From positions 1,339,061 to 1,403,060 of the forward strand of contig NZ_JAODIW010000006.1 in NCBI RefSeq assembly GCF_026586625.1: a stretch of 64,000 bases of DNA. Reading direction: 5' to 3'. This stretch comes from Halobium salinum. GTDB lineage: Archaea > Halobacteriota > Halobacteria > Halobacteriales > Haloferacaceae. Positions 53,975 to 62,706 of the stretch are shown piece by piece. The translations under genes and the position numbers were made by a program. Positions within the stretch are counted from its first letter, which is position 1. Each line of letters opens with the position of its first letter. The notes below the pieces were generated by a model. The model saw only the letters and a program-made list of their open reading frames with translations. It had not been told where the DNA came from and did no database searches.

Positions 53975-55204
53975 TCACTCCCGGAGGTACGCCGCCACGT
54001 CCTCGGGGTCGGCGTCGAGGCCGCCGCCCTGGGCGAACGACGCAGCACCCCCGCCACCGCCCCCGAACGCGTCGGTTACGTCCCCGACCACGTCACCGGC
54101 GGCCACCTCGTCCGTCGCGTCGTCGCCGACCGCGACGACGACGAACGTCGACCCCTGTTCCCCGGCGACGGCGAGCACGTCGGCCACGTCGCCCGCGTAC
54201 TCGCCGAGGCGGTCACCCACGTCGTTCGGGCCGAACCCGGAAACGACGCCGACCGCCCACGTCCGCCCGTCGCGCTCGACGGTCTCCAGCCCCTCCAGAC
54301 GGCTCCGGAGCACCTGCCCGCGGAGGTCCGCGAGTTCGGCTTCGAGGCCGTCGCGTTCGTCGCGGAGACGTTCGGCCTCGTCGGCCATCCCCTCGACGCT
54401 CGTCCCGAGGGCACGAGCCGTGGCGTCGGTGGCCTGTCGGACCCGGTGACGGCGCTCGATGGCGGCCGGGCCGACCGCGAACTCGACGCGGGTGACGCCC
54501 TCGCCGGGGTTCGAGCGGCCGAGCAGTTCGACCGGGCCGATTTCGCTCGTGTTCGAGACGTGGGTGCCCCCGCAGGCCGCCGCGTCCCACGCGACGCCGT
54601 CCGCCTCGCCCTCGACGGGGCCGACGGTGACGACGCGCACCATCTCGTCGTCGGCCATCACGCCCTCCTCGGTCTTCGTGTTGAAGGCGATTCCCTCCCG
54701 CTCCTGGGCCTCGGCGACGGGCACCTCCTCCCACGTCACCGCCCGGGAGTCCCAGACGGCGCGGTTGACGAGCCGCTCGAGTTCGGCGAGCACCGAGTCG
54801 TCGAGGTCGGTCGTCGTCTCGAAGTCGACGCGAACCTTCTCCTCGCCGATGTCGAAGCCGGCGTAGCCGAGCTCCTCGAGGACGTGCCGACCGGCGCCGT
54901 ACAGCACGTGACTGGCGGTGTGTGCCCGCATCGTGTACGTCCGGAAGTCGTCGTCGACGACGCCGACGACGCGGTCGCCCTCGTCGGCGTCGGGGGCCTC
55001 GGCGAGTTCGTGGACGACGTGACCGTCCTCGTCTTTCCGAACGGACTCGACCGGGACGCCGGCGAGGGTGCCGCGGTCGGCAGGCTGGCCGCCGCTCTCC
55101 GCGTAGAAGTAGGTGCGGTCGAGGACGACCGTCCGACCGTCGACGGTGTCGGCCGTCGCCTCGAACTCCCGAACGTCGGGTTCGAGCGCTGCGAGTTGTG
55201 CCAT
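53975..55204 (-). CDS. alaX: AlaX-type alanyl-tRNA editing protein with DHHA1-like C-terminus
   Basis: A 409-residue protein homologous to the editing and C-terminal parts of AlaRS. YAESGGQPADRG is the conserved N-terminal motif, HTASHVLYGAG holds the first two zinc ligands, and AACGGTHVSNT the other two. A coiled-coil (about residues 255-300, EAERLRDERDGLEAELADLR) leads to a DHHA1-type domain ending GGGGGGAASFAQGGG. It hydrolyses Ser or Gly mis-attached to tRNA-Ala. The ATG at 55204 is chosen over one at 55261. Confidence 0.92.
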   Translation of the reverse strand: MAQLAALEPDVREFEATADTVDGRTVVLDRTYFYAESGGQPADRGTLAGVPVESVRKDEDGHVVHELAEAPDADEGDRVVGVVDDDFRTYTMRAHTASHVLYGAGRHVLEELGYAGFDIGEEKVRVDFETTTDLDDSVLAELERLVNRAVWDSRAVTWEEVPVAEAQEREGIAFNTKTEEGVMADDEMVRVVTVGPVEGEADGVAWDAAACGGTHVSNTSEIGPVELLGRSNPGEGVTRVEFAVGPAAIERRHRVRQATDATARALGTSVEGMADEAERLRDERDGLEAELADLRGQVLRSRLEGLETVERDGRTWAVGVVSGFGPNDVGDRLGEYAGDVADVLAVAGEQGSTFVVVAVGDDATDEVAAGDVVGDVTDAFGGGGGGAASFAQGGGLDADPEDVAAYLRE

Positions 55205-55274
55205 GCGCTCTCGTGGGTGCGCGTCCGGAAAAGTGTGCGTCGTCCGCGCGGCGGTCCGCAAGCGATGGAGTCCG

Positions 55275-55838
55275 CTACTCGTCGGCGAGTTCGACGCCGA
55301 GACGGTCTTCGAGCTTCGAGATGACCGACCCGCCGACGCCCGCGCGGGTCGCCCGGTTCTGCTCGACGGCGAGCAGGTCGTCCTCGTCGACGTCGAGTTC
55401 GGCGGCGAGGTCTTCCACGGTCAGGCCGGCGTCCTGTCGGGCCTGCTCGACGACGTCGCCGTAGTCCGAGACGAGGTAGGGGAGTCGGTCCTTCTCGTAG
55501 CTCGTCCCCTCCTTCTCCCAGCGCTTCGAGTCGCCCTTGCCCGCGTCGTACATCTTCGCGGCCTTCTGGGCCACCTCCTGCTTGCGGCTCTTTGGACCCG
55601 AGTCGTAGTCGTCGCTCCCGGCGCCGCCCCCGCTTCCGCCACCGCCGCTTCCGGTGGCACGACCGCGCCCGCCGCCGCTCGACTTCCGGCTGTCGTCGTG
55701 TGGCGCGCAGTCGGGACAGACGAGCAGGTTCGCCCCCGCCACGTTCGCGCGTCGGAGCTTCCCGCTCTCCTTGCCACAGAGTTCGCAGGCGTCGCCGTCG
55801 TCGTCGCCGCCACCGCGTCCGGTGGAGTACTTGGCCAT
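55275..55838 (-). CDS. Archaeal multiprotein bridging factor aMBF1
   Basis: A 187-residue protein. The N-terminal zinc ribbon has CELCGKESG (C18, C21) and LLVCPDCAPHD (two more Cys). A Gly/Ser-rich flexible linker (about 55-80) leads to an HTH_3 (Cro/cI-type) domain with YGDVVEQARQDAGLTVEDLA and ELDVDEDDLLAVEQN. This is the archaeal homologue of eukaryotic MBF1, which associates with ribosomes and transcription machinery. The AlaX gene follows 70 bp downstream, so the two may be co-transcribed. Confidence 0.92.
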   Translation of the reverse strand: MAKYSTGRGGGDDDGDACELCGKESGKLRRANVAGANLLVCPDCAPHDDSRKSSGGGRGRATGSGGGGSGGGAGSDDYDSGPKSRKQEVAQKAAKMYDAGKGDSKRWEKEGTSYEKDRLPYLVSDYGDVVEQARQDAGLTVEDLAAELDVDEDDLLAVEQNRATRAGVGGSVISKLEDRLGVELADE

Positions 55839-55862
55839 ACCACCCTGTACCGGGTCCCCGAC

Positions 55863-56747
55863 TTAAAACTCCGCGGCTCCGCCGAGCCGGCGGGCGGTCG
55901 ATTCGGCCGTCGTCGCGGTCCCGGTGGCGGTCGCGACGGTGGTGGTCCCGGCCGTCGCGGCCTCGGTCGTCGTGGTCGTCGTGGTCGTCGCGGCCTCAGT
56001 CGTCGCGGTCGAGGGCACCCTGGTCGTGGTCGTCGCTGTCGCGGGTGATTCTTCGCCCCCAGCCGTCGTCTCCGGCGCCGGCACGTCGACCGACCCGGTC
56101 CACGTCGCCAGCAGGTCGTCGAACAGCGAGTCCCGGTCGAGCAGTCGCACCGTCACCTCGGTCCGTCCGCCCCGAACCCCGGCGGGGAAGTCGTCGGCCG
56201 GTATCACGACCTCGACGGCCGTGTTCGGCCCCCGTTCGAGGTCCGTCCTGACCAGTTGTCGCCCCTCGTGGAGGACGACGAGCAGGGGTTCACCGGGGTT
56301 CTCCGTTTCCCTGTCGGCGTACGCCATCGAGGTGTTCGCCCGCACCGTCAGCACGACCGACCGTCCGGCCGTCGCGGCGCGTACCTCCATCCGGTCCTGT
56401 GCGAGCGTCGTCGACCCGCCGGCGCCGGGCGTCGTCGACTCGGTCGTACGAACCGGCTCCCCGCGGTCGGAAGCGCTCCCGCTCGCGACGTCCGCGGGCT
56501 CCTCCGACGTACCGGAACCCGACCGCTCCCTCGACAGGTCCGCGGCCGCGTCTCCCGGGGCGGGGCCGGAAGACGTGACCGTCGACGTCACCGTCCCCCC
56601 GGTCTCGACGGTCGCCGAACCCGTGGTCTGCGTCGCGGTCGGCGTCGACTCCTCCACGCCGGTCGTCCCGTCCCCGTCGCTGACCGCGGCCCCGCATCCG
56701 GCGAGCACCACGACGACGAGCACTGCCACGACCGACTTCCGTGTCAT
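55863..56747 (-). CDS. Lipoprotein with Thr-rich linkers
   Basis: A 294-residue protein. MTRKSVVAVLVVVVLAGCG gives a lipobox at C18. The region to about residue 118 is a Gly/Ser/Thr/Glu low-complexity spacer. A compact beta domain (about 120-220) holds MEVRAATAGRSVVLTVRANT and LLVVLHEGRQLVR, ending in LLATWTGSVDVPAP. The rest is Thr/Ala-rich (nine Thr/Glu repeats), probably a glycosylated stalk. It is anchored on the outer face of the membrane. Function unknown. Confidence 0.75.
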   Translation of the reverse strand: MTRKSVVAVLVVVVLAGCGAAVSDGDGTTGVEESTPTATQTTGSATVETGGTVTSTVTSSGPAPGDAAADLSRERSGSGTSEEPADVASGSASDRGEPVRTTESTTPGAGGSTTLAQDRMEVRAATAGRSVVLTVRANTSMAYADRETENPGEPLLVVLHEGRQLVRTDLERGPNTAVEVVIPADDFPAGVRGGRTEVTVRLLDRDSLFDDLLATWTGSVDVPAPETTAGGEESPATATTTTRVPSTATTEAATTTTTTTTEAATAGTTTVATATGTATTAESTARRLGGAAEF

Positions 56748-56996
56748 GCTACCTCTCCCACACATCACGGCACCGAGGCTCAAGCGTTGTGGTGGGCAGC
56801 GCGGACTGTCTCGGTCGCTGTCGTCCCGTCGGCCGCCCGTCGTGACGGCGGCGCCGGCCGGCGCGAACGACGCCGGTGGCGGCGGGGACCTACGAGGCGG
56901 GACGGTCGGGGCGCTTCTCCACGCTCCCGAGAGCTATTGTCCCAACGGTACTGTACGAGGACAAGAGCTAACCGCCGGGAATCCGCGACTGGGTGT

Positions 56997-57446
56997 ATGA
57001 GAGTCGCGTTCGTCTGTGTGCAGAACGCCGGTCGGAGCCAGATGGCGACGGCGTTCGCCGAGCGGGAGCGCCGGGAGCGAGGCGTCGAGGAGCAAATCGA
57101 GGTCGTCACCGGCGGGACACAGCCCGCCGACCACGTCCACGAGGAGGTCGTCGGGGTCATGGAGGAGGTGGGTTTCGACCTCGCCGACCGGACACCCCGC
57201 GAGGTCACGTTCGAGGAACTCCAGTCGGTGGACTACGTCGTCACGATGGGCTGTTCGGCCGAGTCGGTCTGTCCGGCCTCGTGGAGCGGCGAGAACCGCG
57301 ACTGGGACCTCGACGACCCCGATGGTCGGGACCCGCAGGAGGTACGAGAGATTCGCGACACCATCGAGGCGCGCGTTTCGGCGCTGTTCGACGAACTGCT
57401 GGCCGAGACGGCGACGGCCACGACCACCGACGAGCGGACCGACTGA
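56997..57446 (+). CDS. Low-molecular-weight phosphatase/arsenate-reductase family protein
   Basis: A 149-residue protein. The P-loop is FVCVQNAGRSQMA (C7-x5-R13-S14), characteristic of LMW protein-tyrosine phosphatases and ArsC-type arsenate reductases. The second Cys of ArsC enzymes may be in MGCSAESVCP; DWDLDDPDGRDP is the general-acid Asp loop (D-P) typical of ArsC. A thioredoxin-linked arsenate reductase is likely. It is followed 10 bp later by an MFS transporter, so the two may act together in resistance. Confidence 0.87.
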   Translation: MRVAFVCVQNAGRSQMATAFAERERRERGVEEQIEVVTGGTQPADHVHEEVVGVMEEVGFDLADRTPREVTFEELQSVDYVVTMGCSAESVCPASWSGENRDWDLDDPDGRDPQEVREIRDTIEARVSALFDELLAETATATTTDERTD

Positions 57447-57456
57447 CCGGACTCGG

Positions 57457-58788
57457 ATGTCGGGCAGCGACGCCACCGCCGACGACGGGGTCGACACCTT
57501 CGGCTCGTTCCGACAGTTCGTCTCCCTGCGCCGCGACGTGCTCGTGCTGTCGGTCGCGATGTTCGCGTTCAGCCTCGCGTTCCAGATGACCAGCCGGTAC
57601 GTACCGGAGTACCTGCGCGTCCTCGGCGCCGGCGCGGGCGTCATCGGCCTGTACGGGAGCGTCGGGAACCTCATCGGCGCCGTCTACCCCTACCCCGGCG
57701 GCGCGCTCTCGGACCGCGTCGGCTCGCGCTACGCGCTGACCGGCTTCGCCGTCGTCACCACGCTCGGCTTCGGCGTCTGGCTCCTCGCACCTGAACTCGG
57801 CACGCTCGTCGTCGGTGGGGTCGCGATTCCGGCGTGGGTCTGGATTTTCGTCGGCCTCTTTCTCACGCAGGCGTGGAAGTCGTTCGGACTGGGGGCGACG
57901 TTCGCCATCGTCAAGCAGAGCGTCCCGCCGAGTCGGCTGGCGTTGGGTTTTGCGAGCACCGAGATATTCCGCCGCATCGGCTTCCTCGTCGGGCCGCTCA
58001 TCGCGGCCGCGCTGCTCGCGACCACCGCCACGTTCGTCGGCGGCTTCCAAGCCGTTCTCGTCGTCGCGCTGTTGTTCGGGGCGGGGGCGACCGTCGCCCA
58101 ACACGTCCTCTACGACGCGAGCGAGGACTCCTTCGGGAAGTCCTTCGACGGCCTGGGCGGCGTCGTCGCCGACCTCCGGTCGATGCCGGCGACGCTCCGT
58201 CCCCTTCTGGTCGCGGACACCCTGATTCGCTTCGGCAACGGGATGGTGTACGTCTTTTTCGTCATCGTCGTCACCGACTTCCTCGGCGGCAACGGCGTCG
58301 GCTTCCAGGGGTTCGGCGTCAGCCTGCGTCCGGACGCGTTCTTCGGCGTCCTGCTCGGCGTCGAGATGGTCGTCGCCATCCTCACCAAGGTCCCCGTCTC
58401 GAAACTCGCGGAGTGGACGGGGCTGAAACCGGTGGTCGGCCTCGGCTTCCTCGTCTACGCCGTCTTCCCGGTCGCGCTCATCAACGCGCCGGCCAGCCAG
58501 TGGGCGCTGGTGGCGCTCTTTGCCTTCTCCGGGCTCCGTTTCGCCGGCCTCCCGGCACACAAGGCGCTCATCGTCGGCCCGGCCGAGGCCGACGCCGGCG
58601 GCCGCGTGACGGGGACGTACTACCTCGTCCGAAACACGGTCGTCATCCCGAGTGCGGCGCTCGGCGGGTGGCTGTACGCCGGGAGCCCCGAGACCGCCTT
58701 CACCGTCGCGACGGTCGTCGGCCTCGCCGGCGTCGGCTTCTTCGCGTTGTTCGGCCGGGAGTTCGAGGCGTACGCGCGTGGAGGGTGA
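57457..58788 (+). CDS. Major facilitator superfamily transporter
   Basis: A 443-residue protein with about 12 helices. The family motif A variant GGALSDRVGSRYALTG follows helix 2-3 (about residues 76-91), and a similar motif at KVPVSKLAEWTGLKPVV in the second half. The N-terminal tail is acidic (GSDATADDGVD). Substrate unknown. It is 10 bp downstream of the arsenate-reductase-like gene, suggesting a role in efflux of a toxic ion or metabolite, but this is inference from position. Confidence 0.88.
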   Translation: MSGSDATADDGVDTFGSFRQFVSLRRDVLVLSVAMFAFSLAFQMTSRYVPEYLRVLGAGAGVIGLYGSVGNLIGAVYPYPGGALSDRVGSRYALTGFAVVTTLGFGVWLLAPELGTLVVGGVAIPAWVWIFVGLFLTQAWKSFGLGATFAIVKQSVPPSRLALGFASTEIFRRIGFLVGPLIAAALLATTATFVGGFQAVLVVALLFGAGATVAQHVLYDASEDSFGKSFDGLGGVVADLRSMPATLRPLLVADTLIRFGNGMVYVFFVIVVTDFLGGNGVGFQGFGVSLRPDAFFGVLLGVEMVVAILTKVPVSKLAEWTGLKPVVGLGFLVYAVFPVALINAPASQWALVALFAFSGLRFAGLPAHKALIVGPAEADAGGRVTGTYYLVRNTVVIPSAALGGWLYAGSPETAFTVATVVGLAGVGFFALFGREFEAYARGG

Positions 58789-58885
58789 GCGACGCGGCAC
58801 TCGACAGCGTGCGATGTTCGGTGACACGTCGCACTCCGTGGTACGTCACCTCGGTGGCCCATCACACGCTGCAGTCTCGCGGTCG

Positions 58886-60580
58886 TCACTCGGTGACGAC
58901 GTCGCTGCCGAGCCCGCGGAGCCGCTCGTCGGTCCCGACGAGCACGACCTCGTCGTCGGCGTCGACCTGTACGCCGTCGTCGACGAGCAACGCTCCGTCG
59001 CGCCGGACGCCGACGGCCGCCACTCCCGCCTCCCAGTCGCGGGTCACCTCCCCGAGGGCCCGCCCGGCGAACGAGTCGCCGTCGAGTCGGACGAATCGGA
59101 CCTCGCCGACCGGGTGGAGGTCGGGGTCGCCGTGAATCTCGGCCGCGAGCGTCCGCGCCGTCGTCGACTGCTCCGAGAGGGCGTAGTCCGCACCCGCGTC
59201 GAACGCCTTCCGGACGTTCTCCGCGTCGGCCACCCGGGCGAGTACCTCGGTGTCGTCGTCCATCGCGCGGGCCATGGCGACCGTCAACAGCGTCGTGTCG
59301 TCGTCGTTCACCGCGACGAGAAGCGCCGTCGACTCGTCACTCCCCAGCCCGGCGTCCACCAGCGTCGACCGCTCGGTCGCGTCGCCGACGATGTCCGCCC
59401 CGGCGTCGTCCCGGACGTCGACCGTCGTTACCGCCACCCGGTCGGGGAGCGCGTCCACGGCCGCCCGTCCCGCTTCGCCGAGCCCCACCACGACGACGCG
59501 TTCGGGGACGGCCGGTCGAGTGGTTCCACCGAGCGCGTCGTAGAGGGACTCGAACGCCGACTCGGGGCCGATGACCACCAGCGTCCCGTTCGACGGGAGT
59601 CGCTCGTCGGGGCGCGGAGGGAGGTGGAGGTCGCCGTCCACCCAGGCGGCGACCACGGAGAGGTCGGGGTCGGCGGCGACCGGGGTGTCGCCGACTCTCG
59701 TCCCGTCGAGCGGGCCGCCGCGACGGACGGGCAGTTCGCGAACCACGACGTCGCCGCCGAGTTCGGCCGACTCGTCCGACTGGCCGACGGCGAACGCCGC
59801 CTTCTCGGCCAACCGCTCCCCGACGAGCCGCGGGGGGCACACCACCCGGTCCGCGCCGACCCGCTCGAGGGCCTCGCGTCTGGTCTCGGTCTCGGTCAGA
59901 CAGACCGCTCGGGCGTCGTCGTTCAGCTGGCGGGCGGTTAGCGTGACGCTCGCGTTTCGGTCGTGCGCGTCGGTGACGACGAACGCGGCGTCGCCGACGG
60001 AGGCGCGTTCGAGCGTCGCCGTCTCGGTCGGGTCGCCGTCGATGGCCTGGTAGTCCCGGTTCGAGAGCGCGATGGCCTCCTCCTCGTCGGAGTCGACGAG
60101 GACGTACTCGGCGTCGGACGCCTCCAGTTCGTCGAGGAGGACGTCCTTGCCGCGCCCGTACTCGCAGACGACCACGTGACCGCGCTTGGTGGTCAGGCGC
60201 TCGTCGAGGACGACGGGGGCGCGTTCGAACAGCGGGATGATGAGGATGCGGAGCGTCACGAAGCCGATCACGACGCCGGTGATCTGATACCACGTCATGA
60301 GCAGGTTCATCGGCGCCGTCTCCCACGGTGCGTCCCCGCCGAACCCGGTCGTGGTCATCGTCTGGACGATAATTTGGAGCGAGTGAGGGAACGACCGGGG
60401 CCTCCCCTCGAGGCGGGCCATACCGACCTGATAGATGAAGGTGTACACCAGGAGGAGCGCCACGAGACCGGTCCCGAACTTCAGTACCTTCCGCTGTCGC
60501 TCCGAGAGGTCACCGAGCGACTCGATGGCGCGGAGCCGGTCGACCTGCTGTTCGAGCGGCGGCCGCTTCCGCGAACTCAT
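58886..60580 (-). CDS. Potassium channel with two TrkA/RCK domains
   Basis: A 564-residue protein. An Ion_trans_2 pore: helices at about 33-53 and 97-118, with pore loop TMTTTGFGGDAPW (variant selectivity filter TTGFGGD rather than TxGYGD). The first RCK domain (VVVCEYGRGKDVLLDELEAS) is a TrkA_N. A TrkA_C segment follows (ELPVRRGGPLDGTRVGD), then a second TrkA_N (ERVVVVGLGEAGRAAVDALP) and a second TrkA_C. It gates K+ flow according to nucleotide or ion state, central to haloarchaeal osmotic balance. The ATG at 60580 is chosen because the frame above it is Ser/Arg-rich. Confidence 0.9.
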   Translation of the reverse strand: MSSRKRPPLEQQVDRLRAIESLGDLSERQRKVLKFGTGLVALLLVYTFIYQVGMARLEGRPRSFPHSLQIIVQTMTTTGFGGDAPWETAPMNLLMTWYQITGVVIGFVTLRILIIPLFERAPVVLDERLTTKRGHVVVCEYGRGKDVLLDELEASDAEYVLVDSDEEEAIALSNRDYQAIDGDPTETATLERASVGDAAFVVTDAHDRNASVTLTARQLNDDARAVCLTETETRREALERVGADRVVCPPRLVGERLAEKAAFAVGQSDESAELGGDVVVRELPVRRGGPLDGTRVGDTPVAADPDLSVVAAWVDGDLHLPPRPDERLPSNGTLVVIGPESAFESLYDALGGTTRPAVPERVVVVGLGEAGRAAVDALPDRVAVTTVDVRDDAGADIVGDATERSTLVDAGLGSDESTALLVAVNDDDTTLLTVAMARAMDDDTEVLARVADAENVRKAFDAGADYALSEQSTTARTLAAEIHGDPDLHPVGEVRFVRLDGDSFAGRALGEVTRDWEAGVAAVGVRRDGALLVDDGVQVDADDEVVLVGTDERLRGLGSDVVTE

Positions 60581-60698
60581 ACCTCTGTGCGGTCGTCCGT
60601 CGGGCGCATGAGTCCACTGGCCTGGTCGGGTCGTCCTCCGCCCGGACGCCCGACTGCAGGGCGGCGGAGCCGACGGTTCGTATCGACACCCCGCTCGA

Positions 60699-61751
60699 CT
60701 ACTTGTGTCCCCGACTCGCGAGGTGGTACCCCAGAATCGGCTCCATTCCGGCGACGTAGGCGTCGAGGTCGACCGACTCGACGTCGAACTCGCGGGCCCG
60801 GAGCGCGTCGTAGCGCTCCCACCACTCCGCCAGGAGTCGGGTCTCCGTGCCCGCCTCGTCGATGCGGCCGCGGACGGCGGCCCTGAGCGCGGCCGACCCG
60901 GTGTCAGCTTCCAACGCCGCGAGCTCCTCGTGGGTGACGACGCCACGGTCGAGCGCGTGGGCGAACACGCCGGCGGCCACGTCCCCCTCGTCCAGTTCGC
61001 GCTCCCAGGTGCTGACCCAGTTCCCGATGCGGGCGAGCTTCTGGACCTCCTGGGTGACCGCTCGGAGCGTGCCGAGGTCGTCCGTGTCGAAGCCGGGCGA
61101 GTTCATCAGGTCGATTGCGAGGGTGACGAACATCATCATGTTCTGTGCGCCGTAGCGCATCGACTCCGTCGGGTTGGCGAGCGCCGGCTTCGCGCTCGCC
61201 AACTCCGCGTACTCCATGCTGGTCACCGTCTGTCCGAGGTCGAACCGGAGGACGTCCGCAAACTCCTCGTGTCGAGGCGCGTCCGCGAGCCGGTCGATCA
61301 GAGCGTCCCAGACCGCGGCCGTGAACCGAACGTGCTCGGTGTCGCCGGCGACGGCGTCCGGGTCGACTTGCTCGGCGGCGAACGGGATGCGCTTCGCCGT
61401 CGCGAAGGTGTCGTCGTGGCCCTCGCGTTCGGCGAAGTCGTCGAGCAGCGTGGTGAACAGGACGGCGATGAGTTTGTCCTGCCGGACCGCTCGCTCGCGT
61501 TCGGGCGCGACGCAGGACAGTCGGTACTCGGGGGCGATGGTGTAGTACCACTTCCAGACGAAGGAGTCGCGAATGCCGACCACCTCGTCGTACTCCCGCA
61601 CCAGACCCGCGACGGGGTCAGGGAGGTCGCGTTCGTAGATAGTCGACAGCGAGTCGATCGACGCGTCGGGCCGCCTCCCCTCTTCGGGCGAAGACGGAGG
61701 GGTCGGGTCGCCCGGATTCGGCCCCGCGTTCGTGGCTTCCGTGTCGTTCAC
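60699..61751 (-). CDS. Candidate class I terpene synthase-like protein
   Basis: A 350-residue all-helical soluble protein, the size of a microbial class I terpene cyclase. It carries the complete set of hallmark residues. The aspartate motif is DDFAE (104-108, in FTTLLDDFAERE), matching DDxxE. The pyrophosphate-sensor Arg is R199 (SMRYGAQ), 45 residues before the second metal motif. The NSE-type motif is NWVSTWERE (N244, T248, E252; pattern N-x3-S/T-x3-E). A C-terminal Arg-Tyr pair is R313-Y314. These positions match bacterial and fungal terpene synthases (established pattern), whereas overall sequence does not resemble a prenyl-diphosphate synthase. It would use Mg2+ to ionise a prenyl diphosphate. 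It is monocistronic, with an AT-rich TAATTGTTATG 27-37 bp upstream (61778-61788). Product unknown. Confidence 0.7.
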   Translation of the reverse strand: MNDTEATNAGPNPGDPTPPSSPEEGRRPDASIDSLSTIYERDLPDPVAGLVREYDEVVGIRDSFVWKWYYTIAPEYRLSCVAPERERAVRQDKLIAVLFTTLLDDFAEREGHDDTFATAKRIPFAAEQVDPDAVAGDTEHVRFTAAVWDALIDRLADAPRHEEFADVLRFDLGQTVTSMEYAELASAKPALANPTESMRYGAQNMMMFVTLAIDLMNSPGFDTDDLGTLRAVTQEVQKLARIGNWVSTWERELDEGDVAAGVFAHALDRGVVTHEELAALEADTGSAALRAAVRGRIDEAGTETRLLAEWWERYDALRAREFDVESVDLDAYVAGMEPILGYHLASRGHK

Positions 61752-62045
61752 GGCTGGGGAGCGCGGAGCAGGGGTAATTGTTATGTGTCGACTATCTGAT
61801 GTACGCTCGGAATACCGTTCCGGTAACCACCGTCTGCAGTCGCGATAGGTCCGGTGGTGGGGGCTTCCGGCGTACGTCGTGGCGGCGAGCGGCCGACAGG
61901 CGCAAAAGCCGACGAGCGGCGTGGCTCCGGAGCGTTAGAGCTGATACACACTACGGGCCGAGCAGCCGCTCTTCGAAGCGAGTTCGGTAGGATTGTGCGC
62001 GGGTGATGTCCGTGTAGCGGACGTCACCGCACTGTATGGTGACAG

Positions 62046-62130
62046 TGCGTGGGACCGGATTTGAACCGGCGGACCTCTACAGGACAGCGCCCTCAACGCT
62101 GCGCCGTTGGCCTGGCTTGGCTACCCACGC
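62046..62130 (-). tRNA. tRNA-Leu (GAG)
   Basis: An 85-nt type II tRNA. Acceptor stem GCGTGGG pairs with CCCACGC, discriminator A. The anticodon stem CAGCG/CGCTG encloses loop TTGAGGG, anticodon GAG. A long variable arm (TCCTGTAGAGGTCC) and T-arm GCCGG-TTCAAAT-CCGGT follow. CCA is not encoded. TTAAAATCC at 62171-62179 (minus strand GGATTTTAA) is a likely TATA box about 40 bp upstream. The opposite-strand frame here is a tRNA translation artefact. Confidence 0.96.
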
Positions 62131-62376
62131 GCCGTGTGTCTTTCCGCACTACCACGTTCCCGACGCTCCATTAAAATCCCTTCCCTTTCGTCCCGTCCCT
62201 GTCGGGGTCTCTCACCCCCGTCACGAGGCCGCCCGTCGGTCGGCCGGAATCCCGGACGGTCACGGGAGTCTGAGCAAGGATTATTCTCTCGGCCGGCGAA
62301 TATACGGTCGAGTTCTACCAGGCCCTCGCTCACGCGAGCCGCGGGTGCGCCGGCGCTGGGGACCTCGGTGATACAC

Positions 62377-62589
62377 ATGAGCAACACCTTCAACCTCGAC
62401 TCCTTCGTGGGTCTACTGGCTCCCCTCCAGTTCAGCGGCGAGTTCCTCTACTACGCGCTGGTCTTCTTCGTCCTCGCGCTCGTCGCGGCCTTCGTCGGCT
62501 TCCGCGGCGTCGCGGGTATCTCGATGGAGATCGCCCGAATCTTCGTGCTCCTGTTCGTGGTGCTCGCGATCGTCGCGATCATTCTGTAA
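62377..62589 (+). CDS. Small membrane protein, DUF1328-like
   Basis: A 70-residue protein with two hydrophobic segments. FLYYALVFFVLALVAAFVGF (about residues 23-42) is followed by RGVAGISMEIARIFVLLFVV, the pattern of the YtjA/DUF1328 family (two helices separated by a Gly-Ile/Ala turn with GVAG). A polar N-terminus of 20 residues precedes. Function unknown; stress-linked in bacteria. Confidence 0.82.
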   Translation: MSNTFNLDSFVGLLAPLQFSGEFLYYALVFFVLALVAAFVGFRGVAGISMEIARIFVLLFVVLAIVAIIL

Positions 62590-62706
62590 CCGGCGCCCGC
62601 CCTCACGAACGCATTTTCGTCCCGCACCCCCGCATCGACACAGTTCGTACCCGCACGGCTCTCCCCGACCGAACCGTTTTCGTCCGCTCGCTTCCTTTCG
62701 ACAGCC

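Noticed and set aside
62036-62371. Frame with GTGFEPADLYR-type start on the plus strand
   Set aside because: It is the translation of the antisense of tRNA-Leu, a common false gene call.
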